Shown here: in pieces, positions 41,411 to 49,705 of the stretch
Layout: every line of letters starts with the position of its first letter
How positions within the stretch are numbered: the stretch's first letter is position 1
Source of the DNA: Hymenobacter cheonanensis
GTDB taxonomy: Bacteria; Bacteroidota; Bacteroidia; Cytophagales; Hymenobacteraceae
DNA: 64,000 bases
Assembly (NCBI RefSeq): GCF_030581075.1
Contig: NZ_JAUQSW010000007.1
Coordinates: forward strand, 218,375 to 282,374
Reading direction: 5' to 3'
Program-made: the position numbers and the translations under genes
The notes under the pieces: generated by a model
Databases searched by the model: none
Seen by the model: the letters and a program-made list of their open reading frames with translations, nothing else
What the model was told of the DNA's origin: nothing

Positions 41411-42730
41411 ATGAAGCTGCTGGCCGCCACCAACCGCTACTATGTGCTGCTGAGCGCCGGGCTGTTTGCGGCGGGCAGCCTGGTGCTGTACGTGAGCGTG
41501 GACCACGCCGTGCGCAACGAGGTGGGCGAGCAGCTGCAAAACGACCGGCTGGAGGTAGAAGCCCACGTGGCGAGCGGCCGGGCCCTGCCCGAGCCCCTCT
41601 ACCGGCAGCAGTACAGCCTGAGCACGCGCCCCCGGCCGCTGGGCTTTTCCGACACGGTGCTGCTAGACCCCACCGAGGGCTCGCTGGTGCCGCACCGGCA
41701 GCTCACGTTTCGGGTAGCGGGCGCCGGGCAGGCCCCGGCCTGGGTTACGCTGCGCAAGTCGCTGGTGGAAACCGACGAGCTGCTGGGGGCCGTGGCGGGC
41801 AGCATGCTGGTGGTGCTGGCGCTGCTGCTAGGCGGCATCGTGGGGCTGCACCGCTACTTGTCGGGGCGGCTGTGGGCGCCGTTTCGGCGCACCCTGGAGG
41901 CGCTGCGCAACTACGACTTGCAGCAGCACCGGGCGCTGGCCCTGCCCACTTCGCGCATCGAGGAGTTTGCCGAGCTAAACCAGGCGCTCACGCACCTCAG
42001 CCGCCGCCTGGTGGCTGATTATGAGAACTTACGCGAGTTTACGGCCAACGCCGCCCACGAAACCCAGACGCCGCTGGCCATTATGCAGGCCCAGCTGGAG
42101 CAGCTGCTGCAAGTGCCCACCCTGGCCGCCGATGCTGCCGCCGCGCCGCTGCTGGCCGACCTCTACGGGGCTACCCGGCGGCTCTCGCGCCTGCACCAGG
42201 CGCTGGGCCTGCTCAGCCGCATCGAAAACGGGCAGTTCACCCAGGCCGTGCCCCTCGACCTGGCCGCCCTGCTGCGCGAAAAAGCCGAGCAGCTAGCCCC
42301 CTTGCTCGAAGCCCGGGGCCTGGCCCTGCACCTGCACCTGGGGGCTAGCCCCCCGCGCCAGCTGCACCCGGGCCTGGCCGATTCGCTGCTGCACAACCTG
42401 CTGCACAACGCCATCCGGCACAACGTGCCGGGCGGCGAGGTGGTGGTGCGCCTCGCAGCCAATGAGCTGGAAGTGAGCAACCCGGGCCCTGTGGTGAGCG
42501 GCGACCCCAGCCGGTTTTTTGAGCGCTTTCGCAAGCACAACGCCGCCTCCGAGTCGCCGGGCCTGGGCCTGAGCATTGTGCAGCACATCTGCGCCTACTA
42601 CGGCTTCGGGCTGCGCTACGGCTTTGACCCGGCCGGGGCGCGGCACACGCTGCGCGTTAGCTTTGGGCCCGCGGACAAGGGCGCGGCCGGGGGCAAAGTT
42701 TTGACCCCTGTTGCGGCCCGCGCCGTATAA
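41411..42730 (+). CDS. sensor histidine kinase (HisKA type)
   Basis: A 439-residue membrane kinase partnered with the preceding regulator. A helix at residues 11-30 and another near 125-145 (AGSMLVVLALLLGGIVGLHR) flank a periplasmic sensor of about 95 residues. The dimerisation box is TANAAHETQTPLAIMQ with His216; the usual HELRTPL is HETQTPL. N box: LLHNLLHNAIRHN. A glycine-rich G1 box is hard to see, as the sequence reads ELEVSNPGPVVSG; G2 is ESPGLGLSIVQHICAYY. Bacteroidota kinases often look like this, so it is probably active. The stimulus is unknown. Confidence 0.92.
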   Translation: MKLLAATNRYYVLLSAGLFAAGSLVLYVSVDHAVRNEVGEQLQNDRLEVEAHVASGRALPEPLYRQQYSLSTRPRPLGFSDTVLLDPTEGSLVPHRQLTFRVAGAGQAPAWVTLRKSLVETDELLGAVAGSMLVVLALLLGGIVGLHRYLSGRLWAPFRRTLEALRNYDLQQHRALALPTSRIEEFAELNQALTHLSRRLVADYENLREFTANAAHETQTPLAIMQAQLEQLLQVPTLAADAAAAPLLADLYGATRRLSRLHQALGLLSRIENGQFTQAVPLDLAALLREKAEQLAPLLEARGLALHLHLGASPPRQLHPGLADSLLHNLLHNAIRHNVPGGEVVVRLAANELEVSNPGPVVSGDPSRFFERFRKHNAASESPGLGLSIVQHICAYYGFGLRYGFDPAGARHTLRVSFGPADKGAAGGKVLTPVAARAV

Positions 42731-42776
42731 GGCTGGGCGCAGTACTGCGCTTGCCGTTGCTTAATTTTATTGCATT

Positions 42777-43493
42777 ATGCCTGGTATTCAGGATATTCTG
42801 GCCAATAACCGCCAGTGGGTGGCGACCAAAAACGCCGAAGACCCCGAGTTTTTCAAGCGCCTGGCCGACGGCCAGAAGCCGCGCTACCTGTTCATCGGCT
42901 GCTCCGACTCGCGGGTGCCAGCCTCGGGCATCACGGGCACGGGCCCAGGCGAGATGTTTGTGCACCGCAACATTGCCAACATGGTGGTGCACACCGACAT
43001 GAACCTGCTGAGCGTGCTGCAATACGCCGTGGAAGTGCTAGGGGTGCAGGACATTCTGGTAGTGGGCCACTACGGCTGCGGCGGCGTGGCGGCGGCCGCG
43101 GCCAACAAGCAGTATGGCCTCATCGACAACTGGCTGGTGAATATTCGCGACGTGGTGCGCCTGCACGAAACCGAGCTGCTGCGCATCTCGGACGAGAAGC
43201 AGCGCCTGCGCCGCCTCGTCGAGCTTAACGTGGCGGAGCAGGTGCAGAACCTGGCCAAGACCAACATCATCCAGAACGCCCTGCGCGGCGACAACCCGCC
43301 CCGCCTGCACGGCCTCGTGTATGACATCGCCGACGGCGTGCTCAAGGACCTCGATGTGCACGGCCTGGAGATAGTGGAGGAGCTGGAGCACATCTACGCC
43401 ACCGAGGCAGTGCACGAAAAGGACAACGACGCCAACTCCTACGAAGGCCCGAAGGAAGACCCGGCCGAAGAAGCCGCCGGCCACCAGGCTTAA
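42777..43493 (+). CDS. beta-class carbonic anhydrase
   Basis: A 238-residue zinc enzyme interconverting CO2 and bicarbonate in the cytoplasm. Zinc ligands and dyad are in place: Cys42 with Asp44 and Arg46 in FIGCSDSRVPAS, and His98/Cys101 in VGHYGCGGVAAA. HRNIANMVVHTDMNLLSVLQ is the family core. The C-terminal tail (HEKDNDANSYEGPKEDPAEE) is acidic and beyond the usual end of the fold. A terminator hairpin at 43519-43562 follows and overlaps the end of the convergent acyltransferase gene. Confidence 0.95.
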   Translation: MPGIQDILANNRQWVATKNAEDPEFFKRLADGQKPRYLFIGCSDSRVPASGITGTGPGEMFVHRNIANMVVHTDMNLLSVLQYAVEVLGVQDILVVGHYGCGGVAAAAANKQYGLIDNWLVNIRDVVRLHETELLRISDEKQRLRRLVELNVAEQVQNLAKTNIIQNALRGDNPPRLHGLVYDIADGVLKDLDVHGLEIVEELEHIYATEAVHEKDNDANSYEGPKEDPAEEAAGHQA

Positions 43494-43518
43494 CGTAAAA
43501 CGTTGCGGTACACGGTTG

Positions 43519-43562
43519 AAGCCGCGCCCTGGCTGGCCTACGCTGGCTGCGGCGCGGCTTTT
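43519..43562. terminator. terminator hairpin after carbonic anhydrase
   Basis: AAGCCGCGCC (43519-43528) pairs with GGCGCGGCTT (43551-43560), followed by TT. It lies 25 bases after the carbonic anhydrase stop and partly inside the 3' end of the convergent acyltransferase gene. Confidence 0.65.
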
Positions 43563-44701
43563 GCGCGCCCGGCCGGGCGCGCCAGCAGCCAGCGGTGCAG
43601 GGGCTTTTCGACCAGGCGGTAGCCTAGCTCGGACAGCAGCACGGTGGCCGCAAACTGCGCCAGAATGTGCCGGCCCCAGCCAAAGTGCTGCTGCCACCAG
43701 ATGCTGAACGGGCTGACGTGCAGCAGGTAAAAGAAATACGAGCTGCGCCCCAGCGCCTGCGCCAGCCGGCTGGCCAGCACGCGCTGCAGCCAAGTGCTTT
43801 CGGCCAGTAGGCCGGCCAGCAGCAGCGCCACGCCGGCCGGAAACAGCAGGATGTTGAGGGCTGTGGCCGCCGGGTAGCGCAGGCCGTCGTAGGTGTCGAT
43901 GGGCGAGCGCAGGGCGGCTAGCCCCGCCACGGCCAGCGCCATGACCAGGGTGCCGGCCAGGGTGAGCCACAGGCCGCGCCCGGCCGGGGCCGCCGGCCGG
44001 CCGGCCCACCAGCGCGCCAGCCCCACGCCCATTACAAACTCCAGCACCCGCCCAAAAAAGGTAAAGTTGAACAAGTGGTGGTAGGAGCCAAACAAGCCGT
44101 GCAGCTCGGGCCGCCCGGCGCACAAGGCCGTGAGCAGCAGGCCGCTGCCCACCACTGCCGCCACAAAGCCCGCCGCCCCGGCCCAGCCGCGCCGCTGCCA
44201 GGCCAGCAGCAGCAGCGGCGCCGACAGGTAAAAGCATTCCTCCACCGTGAGCGACCAGCCCTGCGGCAGGCCCACAAACTTGAGGGTATTGGAAAAGCCC
44301 CGCAACATGCTTTGGCTGAGCGCAATCAGAAACAGGCTGCTGCCCGCCTGCCCCGGCGGCAGGGGCCAGTAAATGCGGGCCAGCGCCCAGCCATTCAGCA
44401 AAAAATACACCGGGTAGATGCGCGCCACCCGCCGCCACAGGTAGCGCCCCCACCACGCCCGCGTGTGCGGCTGGCTGCCCGGGTAGCGCGTGGCAATAAC
44501 AAAGCCGCTGAGCACGAAGAACATGCCCACCCCCACGTAGCCCTGTCCCGTGAGGCGCACCAGCCAGTCGGGCTGCCCCACAAAGCGGAAGTGCAGAAAA
44601 AAAACCAAATATGCCGCCACCGCCCGCAGGCCCGTGAGGGCCGGGTAGTAGGGCGGGCGGGCCGGCGGCGCCGGCGCCGCGGCTAGGGTAGAAACGGCCA
44701 T
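43538..44701 (-). CDS. acyltransferase 3 family membrane protein
   Basis: A 387-residue integral membrane acyltransferase (OafA/OatA/NodX-like) that typically O-acetylates surface glycans. About ten helices; motifs: YYPALTGLRAVAAYLVFFLH with the catalytic-region Arg and His, GMFFVLSGFVIATRYPG (FFxLSGF), RVARIYPVYFLLNGWA (R-x10 basic), and PQGWSLTVEECFYLSAPLLL (W-S-L-x-x-E). Longer minus-strand frames in this interval are shadows. No glycan biosynthesis genes are adjacent, so the target polymer is unknown. Confidence 0.9.
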   Translation of the reverse strand: MAVSTLAAAPAPPARPPYYPALTGLRAVAAYLVFFLHFRFVGQPDWLVRLTGQGYVGVGMFFVLSGFVIATRYPGSQPHTRAWWGRYLWRRVARIYPVYFLLNGWALARIYWPLPPGQAGSSLFLIALSQSMLRGFSNTLKFVGLPQGWSLTVEECFYLSAPLLLLAWQRRGWAGAAGFVAAVVGSGLLLTALCAGRPELHGLFGSYHHLFNFTFFGRVLEFVMGVGLARWWAGRPAAPAGRGLWLTLAGTLVMALAVAGLAALRSPIDTYDGLRYPAATALNILLFPAGVALLLAGLLAESTWLQRVLASRLAQALGRSSYFFYLLHVSPFSIWWQQHFGWGRHILAQFAATVLLSELGYRLVEKPLHRWLLARPAGRAKAAPQPA

Positions 44702-44737
44702 GCGACCGCAAAATAAGCCGGCCCCGGCCGGGCTCAG

Positions 44738-44745
44738 TATTTTTG
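44738..44745 (+). promoter_or_regulatory. Bacteroidota minus-7 box upstream of DUF3078 gene
   Basis: TATTTTTG matches TAnnTTTG exactly and lies 26 bases upstream of the ATG at 44771, between divergent genes. Confidence 0.55.
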
Positions 44746-44770
44746 CCGGCTCCCCTTACTGCTTTGCCCG

Positions 44771-45679
44771 ATGAAAAAACTGTGTACTCTTGCGCTGGGG
44801 CTGCTAGGCCCCGGTGGGGCGCTGGCCCAGGCGGCGCCCCCGGCCGCGGCGCTCGCCGACACCTCGTACTGGCGCACCAGCCTCAAGGCGGGCGTGAACC
44901 TGAACGAGGCGGTAGTGTCGGACAACTGGAAGGGCGGCGGGGCTACCTCGCTGGGCCTGAGTACCTTGTTTAATGGCCAGGCACACTACCTGCGCGGCCC
45001 GCAGAGCTGGGACAACGAGGCCGACTTTCTCTACGCCGGGCAGTACACCCGGGGCCAGGGCTACCGCAAAACCAACGACCGCCTCTGGCTCGATACCAAG
45101 TATGGCCATCAGCTGTCGGCCAAGTGGAACGCCTTTGTGTCGCTGAACATGCTCTCGCAGTTTGCGCCCGGCTACGACTATTCGGGCGAGGTGCCGCGCT
45201 TGGTGTCGAGCTTTCTGGCCCCGGCCTACGTCACCAATGCGTATGGGTTTGAGTACCGGCCCACCTCGCGCTTCACGCTGCGGCTCTCGCCGTTTGCCCC
45301 GCGCCTCACCATCGTGCGCGGCCTGGCCCGCTTCCAAACGTTGCCCACCGATGTGGTGTACGGCGTAGACCCCGGCCACACCGCGCGCTGGGAAATCCTG
45401 GCCGCCCAGGTGCTGGCCAGCCTCGACCAGCCGCTGGGCCCCAATGCCAACCTGAAAGCGCGCTACCTGCTCTTCACCAACTACGGCGCTTTTCGGCTGC
45501 GTGAAATCAACCATCGCCTCGACCTCACGCTCACGGCCAAGGTGTATGGGCTGCTGAGCGTCAACTTTCAAAGCACCGTGCTTTACCAATACGACCAGGA
45601 TGCGGGCCTGCAATTCAGCCAGGGGCTGGGCCTGGGTTTGCTGCTGACGCGCCAAAAGCCGGTGGTGGTGGCCAAGTAG
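44771..45679 (+). CDS. DUF3078 outer-membrane barrel-like protein
   Basis: A 302-residue exported protein specific to Bacteroidota. Signal MKKLCTLALGLLGPGGALAQ; then the DUF3078 hallmark (VVSDNWKGGGATSLGLSTLF, and a HYLRGPQSWDNEADFLYAGQ region), followed by amphipathic strands (KARYLLFTNYGAFRLREINH; SVNFQSTVLYQYDQDAGLQF) that suggest an outer-membrane beta-barrel. Function is unknown. The TonB-dependent receptor starts 55 bases later on the same strand, though with its own promoter box. Confidence 0.88.
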   Translation: MKKLCTLALGLLGPGGALAQAAPPAAALADTSYWRTSLKAGVNLNEAVVSDNWKGGGATSLGLSTLFNGQAHYLRGPQSWDNEADFLYAGQYTRGQGYRKTNDRLWLDTKYGHQLSAKWNAFVSLNMLSQFAPGYDYSGEVPRLVSSFLAPAYVTNAYGFEYRPTSRFTLRLSPFAPRLTIVRGLARFQTLPTDVVYGVDPGHTARWEILAAQVLASLDQPLGPNANLKARYLLFTNYGAFRLREINHRLDLTLTAKVYGLLSVNFQSTVLYQYDQDAGLQFSQGLGLGLLLTRQKPVVVAK

Positions 45680-45705
45680 TGCCGGGCGGCGGGCTAGGGC
45701 CGGCG

Positions 45706-45713
45706 TAGCTTTG
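45706..45713 (+). promoter_or_regulatory. Bacteroidota minus-7 box upstream of TonB receptor
   Basis: TAGCTTTG matches TAnnTTTG exactly, 21 bases upstream of the ATG at 45734. Confidence 0.5.
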
Positions 45714-45733
45714 CGGGGCCATTTGCTTGCTTT

Positions 45734-47740
45734 ATGCCCCGATTTCTACCTGCTGCCGTCCTTTTTTCTACCGCGCTGCTAGCCCGGCCGGGCGCCGCCC
45801 AGGCCCAGCGCCCGGCTAGCCCCGCCGATACCGCCCGCCAGCGCCAGCTGGGCGAAGTAACCGTGTACGCCACCCGCCTAAGCCAACTGGCGGGCCAGAG
45901 CGGCCGCTACGTAACGGTGGTGCCCGGCAGCGCCCTCAGCCGCTACCCGGTGGCCTCGCTCGACGACCTGCTGCGCCTGCTGCCCGCTCTGGAGGTGCAG
46001 AGCCGCGGCAACTTTGGCACCCAGGCCGACATTACGCTGCGCGGCTCGACCTTCAACCAGGTGCTGATTTTGCTGGATGGCATGCGGCTGAACGACCCGC
46101 TGACGGGCCATTTTGCCGGCTACTTCCCCATTGCGCCCACCGAGATTGAGCAGATTGAGGTGGTGCGCGGCCCCGGCGCGGCCCTCTACGGCCCCGATGC
46201 CGTGGGCGGCTTCATCAACATCGTGACCAAGACCTTCGCCGCCACCCACCGGCCCGATGGCGCCGAGCTGGCCGGCACTTTCCTGGCCGGCGAGTATGGC
46301 CTGAAAAGCACCAACGCCGGCTTTTATGGCCAGGATAAGGGCCTGCGGCTGGCGGGCGGTATTCTCAACAACACGGCCAGCGGCCAGCTGCTCGACCTGC
46401 CCGGCGGCGGGCGCAACGACTTCAAGCTGAACACTTACTCGCTGTCGGGCGCGTACCAGATTAGCGACAAGCTCAGCGCCGCCGCCCGCGCCAGCTTCGA
46501 CCGCCGCGACTACAACGCCCAGAATTTTTACACCACCGCCACCGGCGACCGCGCCCGCGAAACCACCAGCCGCGATTGGTACCAGGGCCAGTTGCGCTAC
46601 GAGTGGAACGAGCGCGCCCGCACCGAGCTGCAAATAGTGGGCACGGCCAGCACCGACCTCTACCTCTACACGCCGACCTCGGTGGCCAGCGACCACCTCA
46701 TGCACTACCTCAACGTGCAGGGCCAGCACCAGCTGCAACTCTCTGACCATGTGCGCCTCTCGCTGGGTGGCCAGGCCGACCGCCGCGCCGTGCAAAGCAA
46801 CGACCGCGGCGACCACGCCGTGTGGCACACCGGGGCCTTTGCCGTGGCGGCGCTAGCCCCGGCGGCGGGCCTCAACCTCACGGCCGCCCTGCGCGTGGAC
46901 CACGACCAGAGCTACGGCACCGAAGTGGTGCCGCAGCTCAACGCCAGCCAACAGGTGGGCGAGCGGCTGACCGTGCGCGGCGCCGTGGGCCGGGGCATTC
47001 GGGCGCCCAATTTCACCGAGCAGTACAACTCGGCCATTCGGCCGGGCACGGTGCCGAGCGGCTTTAACGTAGGCAACCCGGGGCTGAGCGCCGAGCGCAC
47101 CATCAACTACGAGGGCGGGCTCGACTACCAGCCGCTGGCCGCCCTCACGCTGCGCGGCACGTACTTCAACCGCTACGGCCGCAACCTTATTGACTACGTG
47201 AGCCAGCCCGGCAGCCAGGTTATTGAGGGCAGCGGCTTCACCAACCTCAACCCGGCCGCCACCTACCGCTTTGCCCAAAACCTGTTTGCGGTGCGTACCC
47301 AGGGCATCGAAACCGAGGTGACTACCCGCGCCCAGCTAGCCCCCGGCCTGCGCCTCGATGGCAGCGTGGGCTACACCTGGGTCAGCCTCAACACCGAGGG
47401 CGACGTGCAGTCGCAGTACCTCTCCAACGTGGCGCGCCACTTGGTGTCGGGCAACGTGAGCCTTACGCACCGGCGCTTCACGCTGGCCTTCGGCGGCCTG
47501 TATAAGGTGCGCGCCGGGCAGAGCACCACCGTCACGACCACCAACGGCCAGCTCGCGGCCACCCTCACCCCGAGCTACGCCGTCTTCAACGCCCGCCTCG
47601 ACCTGGCCCTGGTGCCCGAGCGCGTGTGGCTGGTGGGCCAGGCCCAAAACCTTTTCAACGCCCAATACTCCGACCTGCTGGGGGCCCCGATGCCCACCCG
47701 CTGGCTCATGGCCGGCGTGCGCGTGGCGCTGCGGAAGTAG
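45734..47740 (+). CDS. TonB-dependent receptor (BtuB/CirA-like)
   Basis: A 668-residue outer-membrane receptor without the long SusC N-terminal extension. Signal peptide MPRFLPAAVLFSTALLARPG; plug domain LGEVTVYATRLSQLAGQSGR, LRGSTFNQVLILLDGMRLND, IEQIEVVRGPGAALYGPDAV; then a 22-strand barrel. Size and plug resemble cobalamin or siderophore receptors more than glycan transporters. No neighbouring ABC or metal-uptake genes are seen, so the ligand is open. Confidence 0.92.
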   Translation: MPRFLPAAVLFSTALLARPGAAQAQRPASPADTARQRQLGEVTVYATRLSQLAGQSGRYVTVVPGSALSRYPVASLDDLLRLLPALEVQSRGNFGTQADITLRGSTFNQVLILLDGMRLNDPLTGHFAGYFPIAPTEIEQIEVVRGPGAALYGPDAVGGFINIVTKTFAATHRPDGAELAGTFLAGEYGLKSTNAGFYGQDKGLRLAGGILNNTASGQLLDLPGGGRNDFKLNTYSLSGAYQISDKLSAAARASFDRRDYNAQNFYTTATGDRARETTSRDWYQGQLRYEWNERARTELQIVGTASTDLYLYTPTSVASDHLMHYLNVQGQHQLQLSDHVRLSLGGQADRRAVQSNDRGDHAVWHTGAFAVAALAPAAGLNLTAALRVDHDQSYGTEVVPQLNASQQVGERLTVRGAVGRGIRAPNFTEQYNSAIRPGTVPSGFNVGNPGLSAERTINYEGGLDYQPLAALTLRGTYFNRYGRNLIDYVSQPGSQVIEGSGFTNLNPAATYRFAQNLFAVRTQGIETEVTTRAQLAPGLRLDGSVGYTWVSLNTEGDVQSQYLSNVARHLVSGNVSLTHRRFTLAFGGLYKVRAGQSTTVTTTNGQLAATLTPSYAVFNARLDLALVPERVWLVGQAQNLFNAQYSDLLGAPMPTRWLMAGVRVALRK

Positions 47741-47774
47741 GCGCGGCTAGGGTGGGTAAACAACAAGTGGTGCG

Positions 47775-48131
47775 ATGCTGAAGAAAGTCGGCCTTTTTCT
47801 CTTGGCGGCGCTCCTTGTGCTATTTGTGCCTTTTGGGCCGGGGCACAACACCACGCTGAAGGTGCGCTACGCTCACTATGCCTGCCAGCCGTGCAGCCTG
47901 GGCTTTGCGTATAGCGTGGCCCAGGTGTACCGGCCCACGGATGAGTATCTGCTGCGCCAGGCCGTGGTGCTTTACTACCGGCGCGGCTATTTCGTCGAGT
48001 ATTCGGGGCACAAGCTCGAAGATATTGATAAGCTGACGCGGGTGCTGTGCCGCGTGCGGGGCCGCAGCCTGTTTGACCAGCTCACGGATGCCCCCTACGC
48101 GGCGGACGTTTACAAATGGACTTATCGCTAG
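47775..48131 (+). CDS. small hypothetical exported protein
   Basis: A 118-residue protein with a hydrophobic N-terminus (LKKVGLFLLAALLVLFVPFG) and a soluble rest containing YAHYACQPCSLGFAYSVAQV, where a CxxC-like pair suggests redox or metal binding, and DIDKLTRVLCRVRGRSLFDQ. I do not recognise it. It starts 34 bases after the TonB receptor gene and ends 51 bases before the DMT exporter, all on the same strand, so co-transcription with the receptor is likely. Confidence 0.7.
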   Translation: MLKKVGLFLLAALLVLFVPFGPGHNTTLKVRYAHYACQPCSLGFAYSVAQVYRPTDEYLLRQAVVLYYRRGYFVEYSGHKLEDIDKLTRVLCRVRGRSLFDQLTDAPYAADVYKWTYR

Positions 48132-48182
48132 GAGCCGGGTCAAAAAATTAGCGTCACCCGCGCCCGCCCGCTCGGAGAAAAA

Positions 48183-49121
48183 ATGAGGATGAGTAAAGTA
48201 ACTGCTTCTGATTCCAAGCCGCCGCTGTGGCTGCTTGTGGCTGCCTTCGCGGCCGTATACCTGCTGTGGGGCTCCACGTACCTGGCCATCAAGTACGCCA
48301 TCGTGACCATGCCGCCCTTGCTGATGGCGGGCGCCCGGTTTGTGGTGGCGGGCAGCATGTTGGCCCTGGCGGGCCGCGCCTCGGCCGGCTACGAGCGGCC
48401 CACCTGGGCGCAGTGGCGCACGAGCTTGGTAGTGGGAGCGCTGCTGCTGGTGGGCGGCAACGGCATGGTGGTGCTAGCCGAGCGCAACCTGCCCAGCAGC
48501 CTGGCCGCGCTGCTGGTAGCGAGCGAGCCCTTTTGGGTGGTGCTGCTGGGCTGGTGGTGGCTGGGGCAGGCGCGGCCCAGCGGGCGCGTGGTGCTGGGGC
48601 TGCTGCTGGGCTTCGGGGGCGTATATCTATTGGTAGGCGAGCAGCTTACGGCCGGCGCCGGGGCTAGCCGCGCGCAGCTGGGCGGCGTGGGGCTGGTGCT
48701 GCTGGCGGCGTTTAGCTGGGCGGCGGGCTCCATCTACGGGCTGCGCTCGCCGGTGCCCAAGTCGGCGGTGCTGGCCTCGGGCATGCAAATGCTGGCCGGC
48801 GGCACGCTGCTGCTGCTGCTGGGCACGGCCACCGGCGAGTGGCGGGGGCTGAAGCCGGGCAGCTTTGGGCTGGCGGCGTGGCTGGGTTGGGGCTACCTGG
48901 TGGTGTTTGGCTCGCTGGTAGCCTTCACAGCCTACAGCTGGCTGCTGAAGCACGCCCCACCGGCGCGGGTGGCCACGTATGCCTACGTCAACCCCGTAGT
49001 GGCGGTGCTGCTGGGCTGGGCCATGCTGGGCGAAAAGCTGACGCCCCAGATGCTGGTGGGCGCGGCCGTTATCGTGGGCTCGGTGGTGCTCATCACCTCG
49101 CAGCAAAAGCGAGTAGGCTAG
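48183..49121 (+). CDS. EamA-family drug/metabolite exporter
   Basis: A 312-residue inner-membrane protein with ten helices in two EamA repeats. First repeat: LVAAFAAVYLLWGSTYLAIK and PPLLMAGARFVVAGSMLALA; second: LGGVGLVLLAAFSWAAGSIY and FGSLVAFTAYSWLLKHAPPA, with VATYAYVNPVVAVLLGWAML typical of RhaT/YedA-like exporters. Exports amino acids, sugars or drugs; substrate unspecified. Start at ATG 48183; the next ATG at 48189 is equally possible. Confidence 0.92.
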   Translation: MRMSKVTASDSKPPLWLLVAAFAAVYLLWGSTYLAIKYAIVTMPPLLMAGARFVVAGSMLALAGRASAGYERPTWAQWRTSLVVGALLLVGGNGMVVLAERNLPSSLAALLVASEPFWVVLLGWWWLGQARPSGRVVLGLLLGFGGVYLLVGEQLTAGAGASRAQLGGVGLVLLAAFSWAAGSIYGLRSPVPKSAVLASGMQMLAGGTLLLLLGTATGEWRGLKPGSFGLAAWLGWGYLVVFGSLVAFTAYSWLLKHAPPARVATYAYVNPVVAVLLGWAMLGEKLTPQMLVGAAVIVGSVVLITSQQKRVG

Positions 49122-49314
49122 CTGCCGAGGCGTCGGCTAGCCCACTCGCAGGTATAATGTTGGTCGGGACAGACTCTAGCAGGAGAAAATACGTACTATT
49201 AATGAATGATTTTCAGTAATTTATATTGGAAATAATCTGACTTTAGCCGGTTCGATTCGTATTAGGTAGCGCAAAAAAGGACGGCGTACTTCGCCCCATC
49301 ATTCTTTCTGCGCT

Positions 49315-49666
49315 ATGAAACCCTTTCTATTCCTCGCGGGCCTGCTGCTGGCCGCCGGCCCAGCCAGCGCTCAAACTGCACCCGTGGCCGGCTGCGCCGC
49401 GCAGCCGGCCACGGGTGCAGTTTGAGCGCTGGCGGCGTGTTTGTGCTGGCCGTAGCCTAGGCCTAAGGAAGTACGAATCTTACGATGGTGCCGCACTAAG
49501 ATTAATTGGCTTCACGCCAGTACTTATTGGGGCGCTAATTGCCAAGCCGCTGTTCTATAGCCAGTACAGCCGCCGCCACGAGCGCTAAGCCATGGCCGCC
49601 TGGCAGGCACACCGCCTACCACACCGGCTAGCCGACAAGCTACGGCCCAACTATTTCGTGGAATAG
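49315..49666 (+). pseudogene. signal-peptide gene destroyed at a palindrome
   Basis: The ATG at 49315 begins MKPFLFLAGLLLAAGPASAQ, a textbook signal peptide, then TAPVAGCAAQPATGAV and a stop inside the right arm of a 34-bp-arm palindrome (49363-49433). Downstream another frame reads GRSLGLRKYESYDGAALR then LIGFTPVLIGALIAKPLFYS and QYSRRHER before a TAA, and continues in the same frame as AMAAWQAHRLPHRLADKL and RPNYFVE to TAG. So the body of a small membrane protein survives, with an internal stop and a broken 5' half. About 110 codons remain in total. The right palindrome arm is an inverted copy of the sequence encoding the signal-peptide end. Confidence 0.78.
49363..49433. repeat. perfect palindrome, 34-bp arms, 3-base loop
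   Basis: Arms 49363-49396 and 49400-49433 are exact inverse complements (GCCAGCGCTCAAACTGCACC) around CCG. The left arm is coding sequence for a signal-peptide cleavage region, so the right arm looks like a template-switch inverted duplication. Confidence 0.92.
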
Positions 49667-49692
49667 GCCGTCGGGGCACCCCGCTGGCCGCG

Positions 49693-49700
49693 TAGTTTTG
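49693..49700 (+). promoter_or_regulatory. minus-7 box abutting a start codon
   Basis: TAGTTTTG matches TAnnTTTG exactly and ends only five bases before the ATG at 49706. If it is used, the transcript would begin at or near the start codon, i.e. be leaderless. Confidence 0.45.
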
Positions 49701-49705
49701 GTGGC

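Noticed and set aside
43038..44711. A 557-codon minus-strand frame
   Set aside because: It overlaps the carbonic anhydrase (antisense) and the acyltransferase (other frame), both with full family motifs; its own sequence is low-complexity.
45734..47740. Assignment of the TonB receptor as a second SusC
   Set aside because: It is too short, lacks the CarboxypepD-like N-terminal domain, and has no SusD neighbour.
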